Assembly (NCBI GenBank): GCA_965655625.1
Contig: CBFHHA010000006.1
Coordinates: 20,069-84,068 of the forward strand
Length of the DNA stretch: 64,000 nucleotides
DNA from: CAJJDF01 sp965655625
GTDB lineage: Bacteria > Bacteroidota > Bacteroidia > Flavobacteriales_D > CAJJDF01
Direction: 5' to 3'
In this document: positions 17,043 through 25,746 of the stretch, piece after piece
Position numbering within the stretch: the stretch's first letter is position 1
How the letters are laid out: the number at the start of each line of letters is the position of its first letter
Made by a program: the position numbers and the translations under genes
Notes under the pieces: generated by a model
What the model was told of the DNA's origin: nothing
Databases searched by the model: none
Seen by the model: only the letters and a program-made list of their open reading frames with translations

Positions 17043-18446
17043 ATGAGCAAATACGATGTAGTTGTAATAGGATCAGGGCCTGGAGGATATGTGGCAGCGA
17101 TAAGATGTGCACAATTGGGAATGAAAACTGCCATTATCGAAAAGTACGATACATTGGGTGGGACTTGCTTAAATGTAGGGTGTATTCCTTCCAAGGCTAT
17201 GTTGGATTCTTCGCACCACTACCACGAAGCGACTCATAACTTCACAAAACACGGTATTGACATCAAAGGCACTGTAAACCCAAACTTGAAACAGATGATT
17301 GCTCGTAAAGCAGAAGTGGTCTCGCAAACTTGTTCAGGAATTGATTTCTTGATGGACAAAAACAAAATTGATGTTCACCACGGAATGGGATCTTTTGTTG
17401 ACAAAAACACGATTAAAATAACCAAAGACGGCAAAGAAACTACCATCCAAACCGACAAAACAATAATAGCAACAGGAAGTAAACCTAATTATTTCCCAGG
17501 AATGGAGCCGGATAAAAAAAGAATTATCACCTCTACTGAGGCATTGGAACTGAAAGAAATTCCAAAAAAAATGATTGTAATTGGCGGAGGTGTAATTGGT
17601 CTTGAACTCGGACAAGTATACGCCAGATTAGGTACCGAAGTTTCTGTTGTAGAGTTTATGGATTCCATTATCCCAACCATGGATAATGCCCTTGGTAAAG
17701 ACCTGATGAGAGCGCTGAAAAAAGAAGGATTTAAATTCAACTTCAATCACAAAGTAAAAAGTGTGGTAAATAAAGGAAAAACGGTTGTCGTAACCGCTGA
17801 CAACAAAAAAGGAGAAGAGGTTACTTTTGAGGGAGATTATTGCTTAGTTTCGGTAGGAAGAAAAGCCTACACAGATGGTTTAGGTTTGGAAAATGTAGGG
17901 ATTCCGACTGACGATAGAGGACGTGTAGAAGTAGGTGCACAGTTACAAACCAATGTGGCGGGAATTTATGCCATTGGTGATGTGATAAAAGGTGCTATGT
18001 TAGCTCACAAAGCCGAAGAAGAGGGTGTTTTTGTGGCAGAAACGATGGCTGGACAAAAACCACACATCAATTACAACCTAATTCCTGGAGTGGTGTACAC
18101 TTGGCCAGAGGTTGCTGCAGTAGGACAAACAGAAGAACAACTGAAAGAGGCTGGAATTGAATATAAATCTGGGCAATTTCCTATGAAAGCACTAGGTAGA
18201 GCAAGAGCAAGTATGGATACTGCAGGATTTGTAAAAATATTAGCCGACAAAGAAACAGACGAAGTATTGGGAGTTCACATGATTGGCCCGAGAGTGGCAG
18301 ATTTGATTGCCGAGGCAGTTGTAGCGATGGAATATCGAGCTAGTGCCGAAGACATTGCTAGGTTTTCTCACGCTCACCCAACGTATGCCGAGGCAGTGAA
18401 AGAAGCTGCACTTGCAGCTACTGAAGATAGAGCCATACACGTTTAA
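17043..18446 (+). CDS. lpdA: Dihydrolipoyl dehydrogenase
   Basis: 467 residues. FAD-binding GSGPGGY (10-16), redox pair C42-C47 in GGTCLNVGCIPSK, NAD-binding VIGGGVIGLELG (about 179-190), second FAD block GIYAIGDV, and the interface catalytic pair His445/Glu450 in HAHPTYAEAVKEA. This is the E3 part of 2-oxoacid dehydrogenase complexes and of the glycine cleavage system (the lipoyl protein gcvH is at 57699). No E1/E2 genes are adjacent. It is monocistronic, with a clear terminator downstream. Confidence 0.96.
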   Translation: MSKYDVVVIGSGPGGYVAAIRCAQLGMKTAIIEKYDTLGGTCLNVGCIPSKAMLDSSHHYHEATHNFTKHGIDIKGTVNPNLKQMIARKAEVVSQTCSGIDFLMDKNKIDVHHGMGSFVDKNTIKITKDGKETTIQTDKTIIATGSKPNYFPGMEPDKKRIITSTEALELKEIPKKMIVIGGGVIGLELGQVYARLGTEVSVVEFMDSIIPTMDNALGKDLMRALKKEGFKFNFNHKVKSVVNKGKTVVVTADNKKGEEVTFEGDYCLVSVGRKAYTDGLGLENVGIPTDDRGRVEVGAQLQTNVAGIYAIGDVIKGAMLAHKAEEEGVFVAETMAGQKPHINYNLIPGVVYTWPEVAAVGQTEEQLKEAGIEYKSGQFPMKALGRARASMDTAGFVKILADKETDEVLGVHMIGPRVADLIAEAVVAMEYRASAEDIARFSHAHPTYAEAVKEAALAATEDRAIHV

Positions 18447-18465
18447 ACAAAAACCGTTAAACTAC

Positions 18466-18503
18466 AAAAAGTCGCAGTTCAAAATATGAGCTGCGACTTT
18501 TTT
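18466..18503. terminator. Bidirectional terminator between lpdA and dprA
   Basis: AAAAAGTCGCAG, a 13-base loop, CTGCGACTTTTTT. The T-run on one side and A-run on the other let it serve lpdA (plus) and dprA (minus), which converge here. Confidence 0.85.
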
Positions 18504-18516
18504 AGGTCTAATAAAT

Positions 18517-19635
18517 TTAACTTAATAAAAAAGAATTTCCCGGCAAGGCTTTGACCAAGCCCTTGAATTCTAATTGCAACAAACCAACAGCTAACAAACT
18601 GGTTGCCAACTTTGTTTTTTCGCTCAATTCATCCATAGAAATGGAAGTTTCGGTTGAAAGAAAATCGTAAATGAGTTTCTCGTCCTCAGGCAAATCAATA
18701 AACAATTGTTTTTGAATTATTTTTGGTTTTTGTGAAATATTAAGTTCCCAATTCATTAAATAGACGATGTCCGCAACTGAATTGAGCAAATGAGCTTTAT
18801 TTATTTTGATTAAATGATTACAACCTTGAGAGTATTGGTCGGTAACTCTCCCTGGCACAGCAAATACATCCCTGTTGTAGGAATTGGCCATTTCGGCAGT
18901 TATTAACGAGCCACCTTTTTTTGCCGATTCGATCACGATTGTAATATCGGACAATCCCGCAATGATTCGATTTCGTTTTGGAAAATTCTCTCTATCTGGA
19001 TTGGTGCCACTCATAAATTCGGTAAGTAATCCTCCTGTGGAGAGCATCTTTTTTGCCGTTTCTTTATGTAAGTTGGGATACAACCGATCTAGTCCATGCG
19101 CCAAAACACCAATAGTTGAAATAGTAAGCTCCACACATTTCTTGTGTGCATAAATATCCACACCATAAGCCATTCCGCTAATTACAAGAGGATTGTGTGG
19201 CTTTAAGTCTGCTAGCAAATTGGAACAAAAATCTTTTCCCCTTCCTGTTACTTTCCTCGTCCCCACTACGGCAACCGTCTTGTGATTACTGAAATCAAGC
19301 GCTCCTTTTCCATACAACACAAAAGGGGAATCCTCACATTGTTTTAAATTCAATGGATAAGTTTTTTCTGTAATTAAAAAGGTTGAAATTTTATTTTTTC
19401 TAATAAATGTTAGCTCTTCCTCGGCTCTTTTTATTGCTTCACCACTTTTTATCTGTTTTACGATAGAAGTTGACAAAACCTCACCAATTCCTGGAATTTG
19501 GGTAAGCTTTCCTTTATGTGAATTAAAAACAGCTTCAAAACTACCACAGTATGCTAATAATTTCTTCGCATTAATATTTCCGACACCTTCGAACAAGGTG
19601 AGAGCCATAGCGAGTATAAGTTCAGTTTGATTCAA
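18517..19635 (-). CDS. dprA: DNA-processing protein DprA/Smf
   Basis: 372 residues. N-terminal helix-hairpin-helix-like part (FEGVGNINAKKLL...IPGIGEVLS), a Rossmann-like DprA core with VAVVGTRKVTGRG, VISGMAYGVDIYAHK, and KRNRIIAGLSD, and a C-terminal winged-helix part (SISMDELSEKTKLATSLLAVGLLQLEFKG). DprA binds incoming single-stranded DNA and loads RecA during natural transformation. No other competence gene is adjacent, so present competence is not shown. Length and domain order are standard. Confidence 0.94.
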   Translation of the reverse strand: MNQTELILAMALTLFEGVGNINAKKLLAYCGSFEAVFNSHKGKLTQIPGIGEVLSTSIVKQIKSGEAIKRAEEELTFIRKNKISTFLITEKTYPLNLKQCEDSPFVLYGKGALDFSNHKTVAVVGTRKVTGRGKDFCSNLLADLKPHNPLVISGMAYGVDIYAHKKCVELTISTIGVLAHGLDRLYPNLHKETAKKMLSTGGLLTEFMSGTNPDRENFPKRNRIIAGLSDITIVIESAKKGGSLITAEMANSYNRDVFAVPGRVTDQYSQGCNHLIKINKAHLLNSVADIVYLMNWELNISQKPKIIQKQLFIDLPEDEKLIYDFLSTETSISMDELSEKTKLATSLLAVGLLQLEFKGLVKALPGNSFLLS

Positions 19636-19718
19636 TTGCGAGAACAGTTAGATGTTTAAAAATAAGGAAATAAATAGGAATTAAAACAAAATCATTACTT
19701 TTAACTAAACCTAAACAA

Positions 19719-22076
19719 ATGAAAAAACTGCTACTTTTTCTCTTCGTTTTTAATCTTACTTTTTCATTCTGTCAGGAGGAAAAAGGAACGTTAAGCGGGA
19801 TAGTATTTAACCAAAATTCTGACCAGGCAATCCCATTTACCCAAATTCTACTAACCAAGAAAGATTCATTATACTATTTCACCCAAACCAATGAAAAAGG
19901 GGAGTATTTGTTCAAAAACATTCTGGCTGATACTTTTGAAATTGAAGTGCGATCAATGGGATATAAGACAACCAAATTCGAAAAAATAATCGTACCAAAC
20001 GAAAATAGAGTTTCATGGATTAAACTGGAACCAACAGAAATTAGTTTAAGAGAATACACAATAAGTGCAAAGAAGTATGACCACAAAATTTCGGACGAAA
20101 CTGTGTCATCAACGGTAATTGAATCAGAAATAATTACTGCACGAGCCACGACCAATCCCCGTGATATCGTTACACAAATACCTGGAGTTCACACCCAGGA
20201 AGAACAAGTTAGTATTCGGGGTGGGGCAGGATTTAGCTATGGAGCAGGGAGCAGAGTATTATTAATGCTAGACGGCATTCCAATGCTTTCGGGAGATGCA
20301 GGAGATGTGAAATGGAACTACTTGCCTCTTGAAGGAATAAACCAAATAGAGGTACTAAAAGGAGCTTCCTCTGTTCTCTACGGGTCTTCGGCACTAAACG
20401 GAGTAATAAATATCCGCACACAGTATCCAACTGAGAAGCCAAAAACGGAAATCAACTTTATTTTCGGCATGTACGACAGCCCATACAAAAATAGAGACTT
20501 AAAGTGGTGGAATGGCTATCGAGGAATGCAAGGAATTAACTTTTTTCATGCTCGACAAGTTACTGATCATTTTGACCTAGTAGTTGGAGGAAACTTTTTT
20601 AACGATCAAAGTTTTAGATTGGGCGAAAAAGAAACAAGAGGAAGAATGAATATAAACACAAAGTTTAAGCATAAAAAAAGAGAAGGACTATTTTATGGAA
20701 TAAACATGAATGCTCAATTAAGTGATGTTGATCTATTTTTTGTTTGGAAAGAAAAAGATAGCGTATTAACGCCCTCACCCGGCACAAATTCCTCGGGCTT
20801 GAACAATCGATTTAATGTAGACCCCTACCTAGAGTATTACACGAAATCTGGGGATAAACATTCACTCCGAACAAGGTGGTTCAATACAGATAATAATAAT
20901 CAAGTTGATCCAACCCAATCGTCCACTTCCGATCTCATTTTCAGCGAATATCAATTCAAAAAGCAACTAGATTCAACTTTCAAAATCACCTCAGGTGTAA
21001 CTCTTATTAGAACCTACGTAAATTCAGAACTATATGGGAATCATTCTGCTACTAATTTTGCTCTTTATACTCAATTGGATAAAGTCCTTTGGAAAAAACT
21101 TACCATTTCTGCGGGTATTCGAGGAGAATACTATGCGTTAAACTCTATTAATGAGCCAATTATACCCATTGCACGAATGGGAATCAATTACAAAGTGGCA
21201 AAAGCGACTTTCTTGAGATCCTCATTTGGTCAAGGTTACCGTTTTCCTTCCGTAGCTGAAAAATTTGCAAGTACTTCTGTTGGTTCATTAACCGTTTTTC
21301 CCAATCCGGCCTTGACACCTGAAAAAGGATGGAGTGCTGAACTTGGAATAAAACAAGGAATTAAAATAAAAAAGTGGGCCGGATACATTGATATAGCTGG
21401 TTTTGTAAATGAATATCAAAACATGACGGAATATACATTTGGATTTTTTGACACCCTTACATTTGCCCAAAAACCAACTGGCGGAATCAACGAATTTGGG
21501 GCATCCTCAAGAAATGTGAGTAGAGCGCGAATAACCGGAATAGATGCCACAATCGCTGGGAAAGGAAAAATTGGAAAAATAGAAGTCTCTATTTTGGCAG
21601 GTTACACTTTTATGAACCCTAAGCCGATTGGTGCAGACTCGAATTATTTGAGTACATTTTCTTCTTTAACAACTGACTTCACTTACGATCCTTCGCTCAA
21701 CTTAACTAGCGATACCGTGAGTAATAATTTAAAATATCGATTCAATCATTTATTCAAAACAGATATACAATTGAAATACAAACAAGTAAGCCTTGGAGCT
21801 AGTTATAGATTCAATAGTTTCGTACACAACATCGATGAATCCTTTCATATTTTAGGAATATTTAGTGGAGGTAGTTTCCTGGGCGAATTAGAAGAGTACC
21901 GCAGAGAGCAACCAAAAAATACACAAGTGATTGATGCGCGAATTGGGGTTGAAATTTCGGATAAAGTAAAGGTAAGTTTTGTCTGTAATAACATATTAAA
22001 TACTGAATATCAAACAAGGCCGGGTTGGGTAATGCCACCCAGAAATTTCATTTTTCAATCTACTTTCAGGTTCTAA
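19719..22076 (+). CDS. TonB-dependent receptor with carboxypeptidase-regulatory-like N-terminus
   Basis: 785 residues. Signal peptide 1-18 (...LTFSFCQ), a regulatory-like beta-sandwich (about 22-105: GTLSGIVFNQNSDQAIPFTQILL), a plug domain (about 120-225: DIVTQIPGVHTQEEQVSIRGGAGFSYGAGSRVLLMLDG and EVLKGASSVLYGSSALNGVINI), and a C-terminal barrel ending NFIFQSTFRF with a terminal Phe. It imports an unknown ligand through the outer membrane using TonB energy. No SusD-like gene follows, so it is not a classical Sus pair. A weak hairpin downstream suggests a single-gene unit. Confidence 0.92.
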   Translation: MKKLLLFLFVFNLTFSFCQEEKGTLSGIVFNQNSDQAIPFTQILLTKKDSLYYFTQTNEKGEYLFKNILADTFEIEVRSMGYKTTKFEKIIVPNENRVSWIKLEPTEISLREYTISAKKYDHKISDETVSSTVIESEIITARATTNPRDIVTQIPGVHTQEEQVSIRGGAGFSYGAGSRVLLMLDGIPMLSGDAGDVKWNYLPLEGINQIEVLKGASSVLYGSSALNGVINIRTQYPTEKPKTEINFIFGMYDSPYKNRDLKWWNGYRGMQGINFFHARQVTDHFDLVVGGNFFNDQSFRLGEKETRGRMNINTKFKHKKREGLFYGINMNAQLSDVDLFFVWKEKDSVLTPSPGTNSSGLNNRFNVDPYLEYYTKSGDKHSLRTRWFNTDNNNQVDPTQSSTSDLIFSEYQFKKQLDSTFKITSGVTLIRTYVNSELYGNHSATNFALYTQLDKVLWKKLTISAGIRGEYYALNSINEPIIPIARMGINYKVAKATFLRSSFGQGYRFPSVAEKFASTSVGSLTVFPNPALTPEKGWSAELGIKQGIKIKKWAGYIDIAGFVNEYQNMTEYTFGFFDTLTFAQKPTGGINEFGASSRNVSRARITGIDATIAGKGKIGKIEVSILAGYTFMNPKPIGADSNYLSTFSSLTTDFTYDPSLNLTSDTVSNNLKYRFNHLFKTDIQLKYKQVSLGASYRFNSFVHNIDESFHILGIFSGGSFLGELEEYRREQPKNTQVIDARIGVEISDKVKVSFVCNNILNTEYQTRPGWVMPPRNFIFQSTFRF

Positions 22077-22152
22077 CATGACTAATCTTAAACCACAACA
22101 ACGTGAGAACATAAAACCTCGTTTTTCAAAATAAAAACAGATTAAAATTTGG

Positions 22153-22173
22153 AAAAAGGACAAAGTCCTTTTA
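22153..22173 (+). terminator. Terminator-like hairpin after the TonB receptor gene
   Basis: AAAAGGAC, loop AAA, GTCCTTTT: a perfect 8-bp stem ending in four T then AAA. The T-run is short. Confidence 0.5.
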
Positions 22174-22229
22174 AATTCGCAGACTTTCCTAGATAAGGAA
22201 TAAAATTATTATTCAAATTCAGAATAATA

Positions 22230-22303
22230 GGGCCTATAACTCAGCTGGTTAGAGTATCTGACTCATAATCAGAAAGTCCCTGGTTCGAGCCCAGGTGGGC
22301 CCA
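22230..22303 (+). tRNA. tRNA with CAU anticodon, probably tRNA-Ile2 (AUA decoding)
   Basis: Full cloverleaf: acceptor GGGCCTA/TGGGCCC, D-stem ACTC/GAGT, anticodon stem TCTGA/TCAGA with loop CTCATAA (anticodon CAT), T-stem CCTGG/CCAGG with TTCGAGC, discriminator A73, no encoded CCA. The CAU anticodon fits elongator Met or Ile2. The C4-G69 and C5-G68 acceptor pairs are features used by TilS to recognise tRNA-Ile2, and tilS is present at 52888-54222, so Ile2 is favoured (inference). The D-stem begins with A10 instead of the usual G10, paired with T25. Confidence 0.9.
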
Positions 22304-22313
22304 CAAAATGAAA
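22287..22313 (+). repeat. Direct repeat, copy 1: 3' end of the CAU tRNA plus flank
   Basis: Starts at GAGCCCAGG in the T-arm and runs through the tRNA end into ACAAAATGAAA. Matches copy 2 (22404-22430) for 22 bases exactly, and 26 of 27 overall. Copies are offset by 117 bases. Confidence 0.9.
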
Positions 22314-22346
22314 AAGACTTGTCATTTGCTTGACGAGTCTTTTTTT
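22311..22346 (+). terminator. Terminator of the CAU tRNA
   Basis: AGACTTGTCA, loop TTTGCT, TGACGAGTCT, then a run of T's. Ten-base stem with one G-T pair, starting 8 bases after the tRNA. Confidence 0.85.
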
Positions 22347-22403
22347 GTGCTCGAAAGTTTTGAGCGAGAAGTTTACCCTGAGGGAGCTTTTGCGAATCGA
22401 TGG

Positions 22404-22430
22404 GAGCCCAGGTGGGCCCACAAAACGAAA
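22404..22430 (+). repeat. Direct repeat, copy 2: orphan tRNA 3' end
   Basis: Repeats the last T-arm and acceptor bases of the CAU tRNA and the next ACAAAA, with no tRNA 5' part attached. The 57 bases before it (about 22347-22403) hold phrases such as CTCGAAAGTTTTGAGCGAG and TACCCTGAGGGAGC, which are partly self-complementary. Confidence 0.88.
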
Positions 22431-22586
22431 CCAATTCTTTTAAGCAATTGAAAGGTTTTTCGTTTTTTTCGTCTTGCCAAGTCTTTTTTTTCAGTTTTCA
22501 ACACTCGTGAATAACTAAGTCACAATTCAATTCAATCTAATTATTCAATTGTTTATTTTCGTAAAGAAACTTATAGCAAACAACTC

Positions 22587-23411
22587 ATGAAACAATACCA
22601 CGACCTACTTCAATACATACTCGATAATGGAGAGCAAAAAGGAGACCGGACGGGTACTGGGACCATTAGTTGTTTTGGTTACCAAATGAGATTTAATTTA
22701 GCAGAAGGATTCCCTATGGTTACCACAAAAAAGCTTCACCTCAAATCAATCATTCACGAATTATTATGGTTCCTTAAAGGAGATACAAATATCGCCTATT
22801 TACAGGAGAATAAAGTAAGAATATGGGATGATTGGGCAGACGAGGATGGGAATTTGGGGCCTGTTTACGGTCACCAATGGAGAAACTGGAACAGTGACGG
22901 AATTGATCAAATTACTGAAGCGATAGATCAAATTAAAAACAACCCGAATAGTAGAAGAATAATGGTATCTGCTTGGAATCCCAGTGTCATGCCGGACACC
23001 AGCAAATCATTTTCGGAAAATGTCGAAAATGGTAAAGCTGCTTTACCTCCCTGTCATGCATTTTTTCAATTTTATGTTACCAATGGCAAATTATCATGTC
23101 AATTGTATCAAAGAAGTGCGGATACTTTTTTGGGAGTTCCTTTCAACATTGCTTCCTATGCCCTTTTCACCATGATGGTTGCCCAAGTATGTGAACTAGA
23201 ATACGGTGATTTTATTCACACATTTGGCGATGTTCATTTATACAACAACCACATCGAGCAAGCTCAGCTCCAACTAACTAGAGAACCACGCACACTTCCT
23301 ACGATGAAATTGAATCCTTCCATCACAAATATTTTTGATTTTACATTTGAGGATTTCAATTTGATCGATTACAATCCACACCCACACATAAAAGCATCGG
23401 TTTCGGTATAA
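22587..23411 (+). CDS. thyA: Thymidylate synthase
   Basis: 274 residues. Nucleophile Cys156 in LPPCHAFFQFYV, dUMP-binding CQLYQRSADTFLGVPFNIASYA, N-terminal GDRTGTGT and C-terminal HPHIKASVSV. Converts dUMP to dTMP using methylene-tetrahydrofolate. About ten residues longer than the E. coli enzyme, by an insert (PDTSKSFSENVENGKA) just before the active Cys; similar inserts occur in other bacterial ThyA. No dihydrofolate reductase gene follows, but folC lies further down (25747). A long stem-loop ends the unit. Confidence 0.96.
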   Translation: MKQYHDLLQYILDNGEQKGDRTGTGTISCFGYQMRFNLAEGFPMVTTKKLHLKSIIHELLWFLKGDTNIAYLQENKVRIWDDWADEDGNLGPVYGHQWRNWNSDGIDQITEAIDQIKNNPNSRRIMVSAWNPSVMPDTSKSFSENVENGKAALPPCHAFFQFYVTNGKLSCQLYQRSADTFLGVPFNIASYALFTMMVAQVCELEYGDFIHTFGDVHLYNNHIEQAQLQLTREPRTLPTMKLNPSITNIFDFTFEDFNLIDYNPHPHIKASVSV

Positions 23412-23814
23412 GCGAAAAATACAATTTACAATTAAAAAAGAATCAACAACATTGAAATGGATTGCCCATTCATTTGGTTCTTTTTTGCTGTTTTAGGGGC
23501 CGAACTATTCATATTTCGTTTGACAATTACCCTCTACTCTAGTTGAAAATTAAAACAGAAATCAACTTTATTTTCCCGCATTTATTTTCTCAACACAATT
23601 CATATTTGCCGATTGAATAAACCCAAAAACTGAACTAAAATTGATCTGTTTTTTTATTGTAAAATATTGTTAACATCATAAAATATACTCACAAAGAATG
23701 ATCAGAACAATAAAACTTAACATGTTCTTGTTTACAATTATGCAATTTACTAAATCAAGATTCACAACATAAGTGTAATTTTATCCTGTAAAAAACTAAC
23801 AAATAAAAATCGAT
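23412..23814. other. Gene-free stretch between thyA and exbB
   Basis: Holds the thyA terminator (23434-23486). The remaining ~330 bases are very AT-rich leader for the exb operon. I see no open frame, RNA gene or full TTG/TAnnTTTG pair; a TAATTTTA at about 23777 is at best a weak -7 box. Confidence 0.45.
23434..23486 (+). terminator. Terminator of thyA
   Basis: AAAAAAGAATCAA pairs with TTTGGTTCTTTTTT (one G-T), with an inner hairpin AATGG-attg-CCATT. Ends in six T. Confidence 0.6.
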
Positions 23815-24507
23815 ATGATACAAGAAGCAGCAAGCGCAGGAGCAGCAATGGATTCAGTTGCTAACTCAACAATAGCGGAAATGTCCGTTATGGAAATCAT
23901 CAATGAATCTAATTCTTGGTATATTTTAATCCCGTTGCTGTTAATGTCTGGGTATGCAATTTACATTTTTGTAGAGAGATTTATGACTCTGAGAAGAGCT
24001 TCGAATGACGAAAAACAATTCATGTCTAGAATTAAAGATTATGTTCAAGATGGCAAATTGGATTCGGCTAAAAATCTTTGTGAAACTACTGACAGCCCAA
24101 TAGCAAGAATGGTTGACAAAGGAGTATCTAGAATTGGAAAACCAATGCAAGACATCAAAGCCTCTATAGAGAATGTGGGGAAATTGGAAGTATCGAGATT
24201 AGAAAACAACCTTTCTGCTTTGGCCACCATTTCAGGGATTGCCCCTATGATTGGATTCCTAGGAACAGTTTTGGGAATGATTAAAGTATTTTATGATTTA
24301 AAGAACACGGGGATCAAAGCAAATTTCCTTGAAGCCTTGTCTGAAGGAATTATGATGGCGATGGTCACAACTGTTGCTGGTTTGATTGTAGGAATTTTAG
24401 CCTACTTCTTCTATAACTTTTTGGTTGCAAGAGTATCTAAAGTTGTGCAAAACATGGAAGCTCATTCAATTGAATTTATTGACATCTTGGAGGAGCCAGG
24501 TAAATAA
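23815..24507 (+). CDS. exbB: ExbB/TolQ-type proton channel subunit
   Basis: 230 residues. Three membrane spans: about 38-58 (WYILIPLLLMSGYAIYIFVE), 137-160 (ISGIAPMIGFLGTVLGMIKVF) and 178-202 (IMMAMVTTVAGLIVGILAYFFY), with a long cytoplasmic loop between the first two. The APMIGFLGTVLGMI and TTVAGLIVGI blocks are the MotA/TolQ/ExbB signature. It forms the inner-membrane channel that powers TonB with ExbD, encoded 66 bases downstream. Together with the two following genes it forms a TonB system that can serve the receptors in this window. Confidence 0.93.
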   Translation: MIQEAASAGAAMDSVANSTIAEMSVMEIINESNSWYILIPLLLMSGYAIYIFVERFMTLRRASNDEKQFMSRIKDYVQDGKLDSAKNLCETTDSPIARMVDKGVSRIGKPMQDIKASIENVGKLEVSRLENNLSALATISGIAPMIGFLGTVLGMIKVFYDLKNTGIKANFLEALSEGIMMAMVTTVAGLIVGILAYFFYNFLVARVSKVVQNMEAHSIEFIDILEEPGK

Positions 24508-24573
24508 AATAATTCTTTTCTCAACATCGAGTTGATTCGAAATTAAGACCAACCAACTAAAAATCTTTGAACT

Positions 24574-24963
24574 ATGAGTTTAATTAGTCAAAATAAAATT
24601 AAAATAGAAGGAGGCATGTCGTCCATGACTGATCTTGTCTTTCTTTTGTTGATATTCTTTATTATTCTATCGGCATTAGCAAAAAATGCCGTGGACGTAG
24701 ACCTACCGCAAGGAGGTGCTTCTTCTCCATCAAAGCCAGCTTTGGCAAGTGTGGTAATCAAACCTGACAACACAATTACTTTGAATAATAAAACAGTAGA
24801 TTTGGCTCAAATTGAAACAGCTATACTAGCGGCAGTTGCGGAAGACGAAGAAAAAGTTGTGGAACTTTATGGAGATATGGAATCAAATTACGGAACAGTT
24901 TTCAACATCATTGAAATTTCTAAAAGGAATCAACTCAAGGTTTTACTAATGTCTAAGAAGTAA
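24574..24963 (+). CDS. exbD: ExbD/TolR-type protein
   Basis: 129 residues. A short cytoplasmic N-terminus, one span (about 18-37) carrying the proton-conducting Asp in SSMTDLVFLLLIFF, then a periplasmic domain ending NIIEISKRNQLKVLLMSKK. This is the usual ExbD layout. It lies between exbB and a tonB-like gene, on the same strand with 50-66 base gaps. Confidence 0.92.
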   Translation: MSLISQNKIKIEGGMSSMTDLVFLLLIFFIILSALAKNAVDVDLPQGGASSPSKPALASVVIKPDNTITLNNKTVDLAQIETAILAAVAEDEEKVVELYGDMESNYGTVFNIIEISKRNQLKVLLMSKK

Positions 24964-25014
24964 CATTCACAATTTTATTTCATAAATTACGTTAATCTCC
25001 AAATCCCTGACATT

Positions 25015-25740
25015 ATGAGTGAAGAAGAAAAGAAAAATAAAACGCTAGGCATCCTAATCACCAGTGTATTTCATGTGGCAGTGGTGTTGCTACTTTTTGC
25101 TTTTTCTATGTCTACAGAAGGAAAGAAAGAAGAGCCAGTGATGTTGGTGATGGATTTTTCTGCTGGATCCAGTTCAGCTGGTGGAAGTAGTTCACCAAGC
25201 GAAACTTCAAACCCAACTGAAGACCCCCAGCCGATAAACAAAGTAGACCCAGTGAAAACTCAGACTCAAGAATCGGCAGCGAATAGATCGAACAAAGCTC
25301 GAAGCGAAAGTTCTAACAACAAAAATACAGATGAAAAACAACCGAATACAAACGCTTTAGCTAGTGGTGCCTTTGGTGGAAATGGAACTGGAAAAGCAGA
25401 TGGCGATGGAAACGGAGAGAACCCAGGATTGGGTGAAGGGGAAAATGGTCCTGGAGTAAAAGGTAAAATTGGCGCATTAGGCTCTGGTGATGGAATTCCT
25501 CCAAAAGTTTCAAACCCTACGCGAGATCAAGAAGGAAAAGTAGTTATTGAACTAACCGTGGACAAACAAGGAAACGTAGTAGATGTAAAAGTTTTATCTA
25601 ATCACAAAGAAACCACAACAACAGATCCTGTTTTACTTAATCAGGCCAAGAAAGATGGATTTAGGTATAAATTCAAACCGGATAATAGAAGAGCTGACCT
25701 AAGCAAAGGCCTCAGAAAAATAAACTATGTACTTCGATAA
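25015..25740 (+). CDS. TonB-like energy transducer
   Basis: 241 residues. One N-terminal span (about 11-31, ILITSVFHVAVVLLLFAFSM), a long Ser/Pro/Asn/Gly-rich periplasmic spacer (about 50-165, including SSSAGGSSSPSETSNP and GDGNGENPGLGEGENGPG), then a TonB_C-like end (VVIELTVDKQGNVVDVKVL...FKPDNRRADLSKGLRKINYVLR). The spacer is Gly/Asn-rich instead of the usual Pro-Lys repeat. Its place after exbB-exbD makes it the TonB of that set. Confidence 0.85.
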   Translation: MSEEEKKNKTLGILITSVFHVAVVLLLFAFSMSTEGKKEEPVMLVMDFSAGSSSAGGSSSPSETSNPTEDPQPINKVDPVKTQTQESAANRSNKARSESSNNKNTDEKQPNTNALASGAFGGNGTGKADGDGNGENPGLGEGENGPGVKGKIGALGSGDGIPPKVSNPTRDQEGKVVIELTVDKQGNVVDVKVLSNHKETTTTDPVLLNQAKKDGFRYKFKPDNRRADLSKGLRKINYVLR

Positions 25741-25746
25741 ACGAAA

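Noticed and set aside
22249..22434. Minus-strand frame across the CAU tRNA and its tail copy, with CGPTWA occurring twice
   Set aside because: It is antisense to the tRNA; this kind of false protein (GPTWARTRDFLIMSQ) is a well-known annotation artefact. The repeated CGPTWA only reflects the duplicated tRNA tail.
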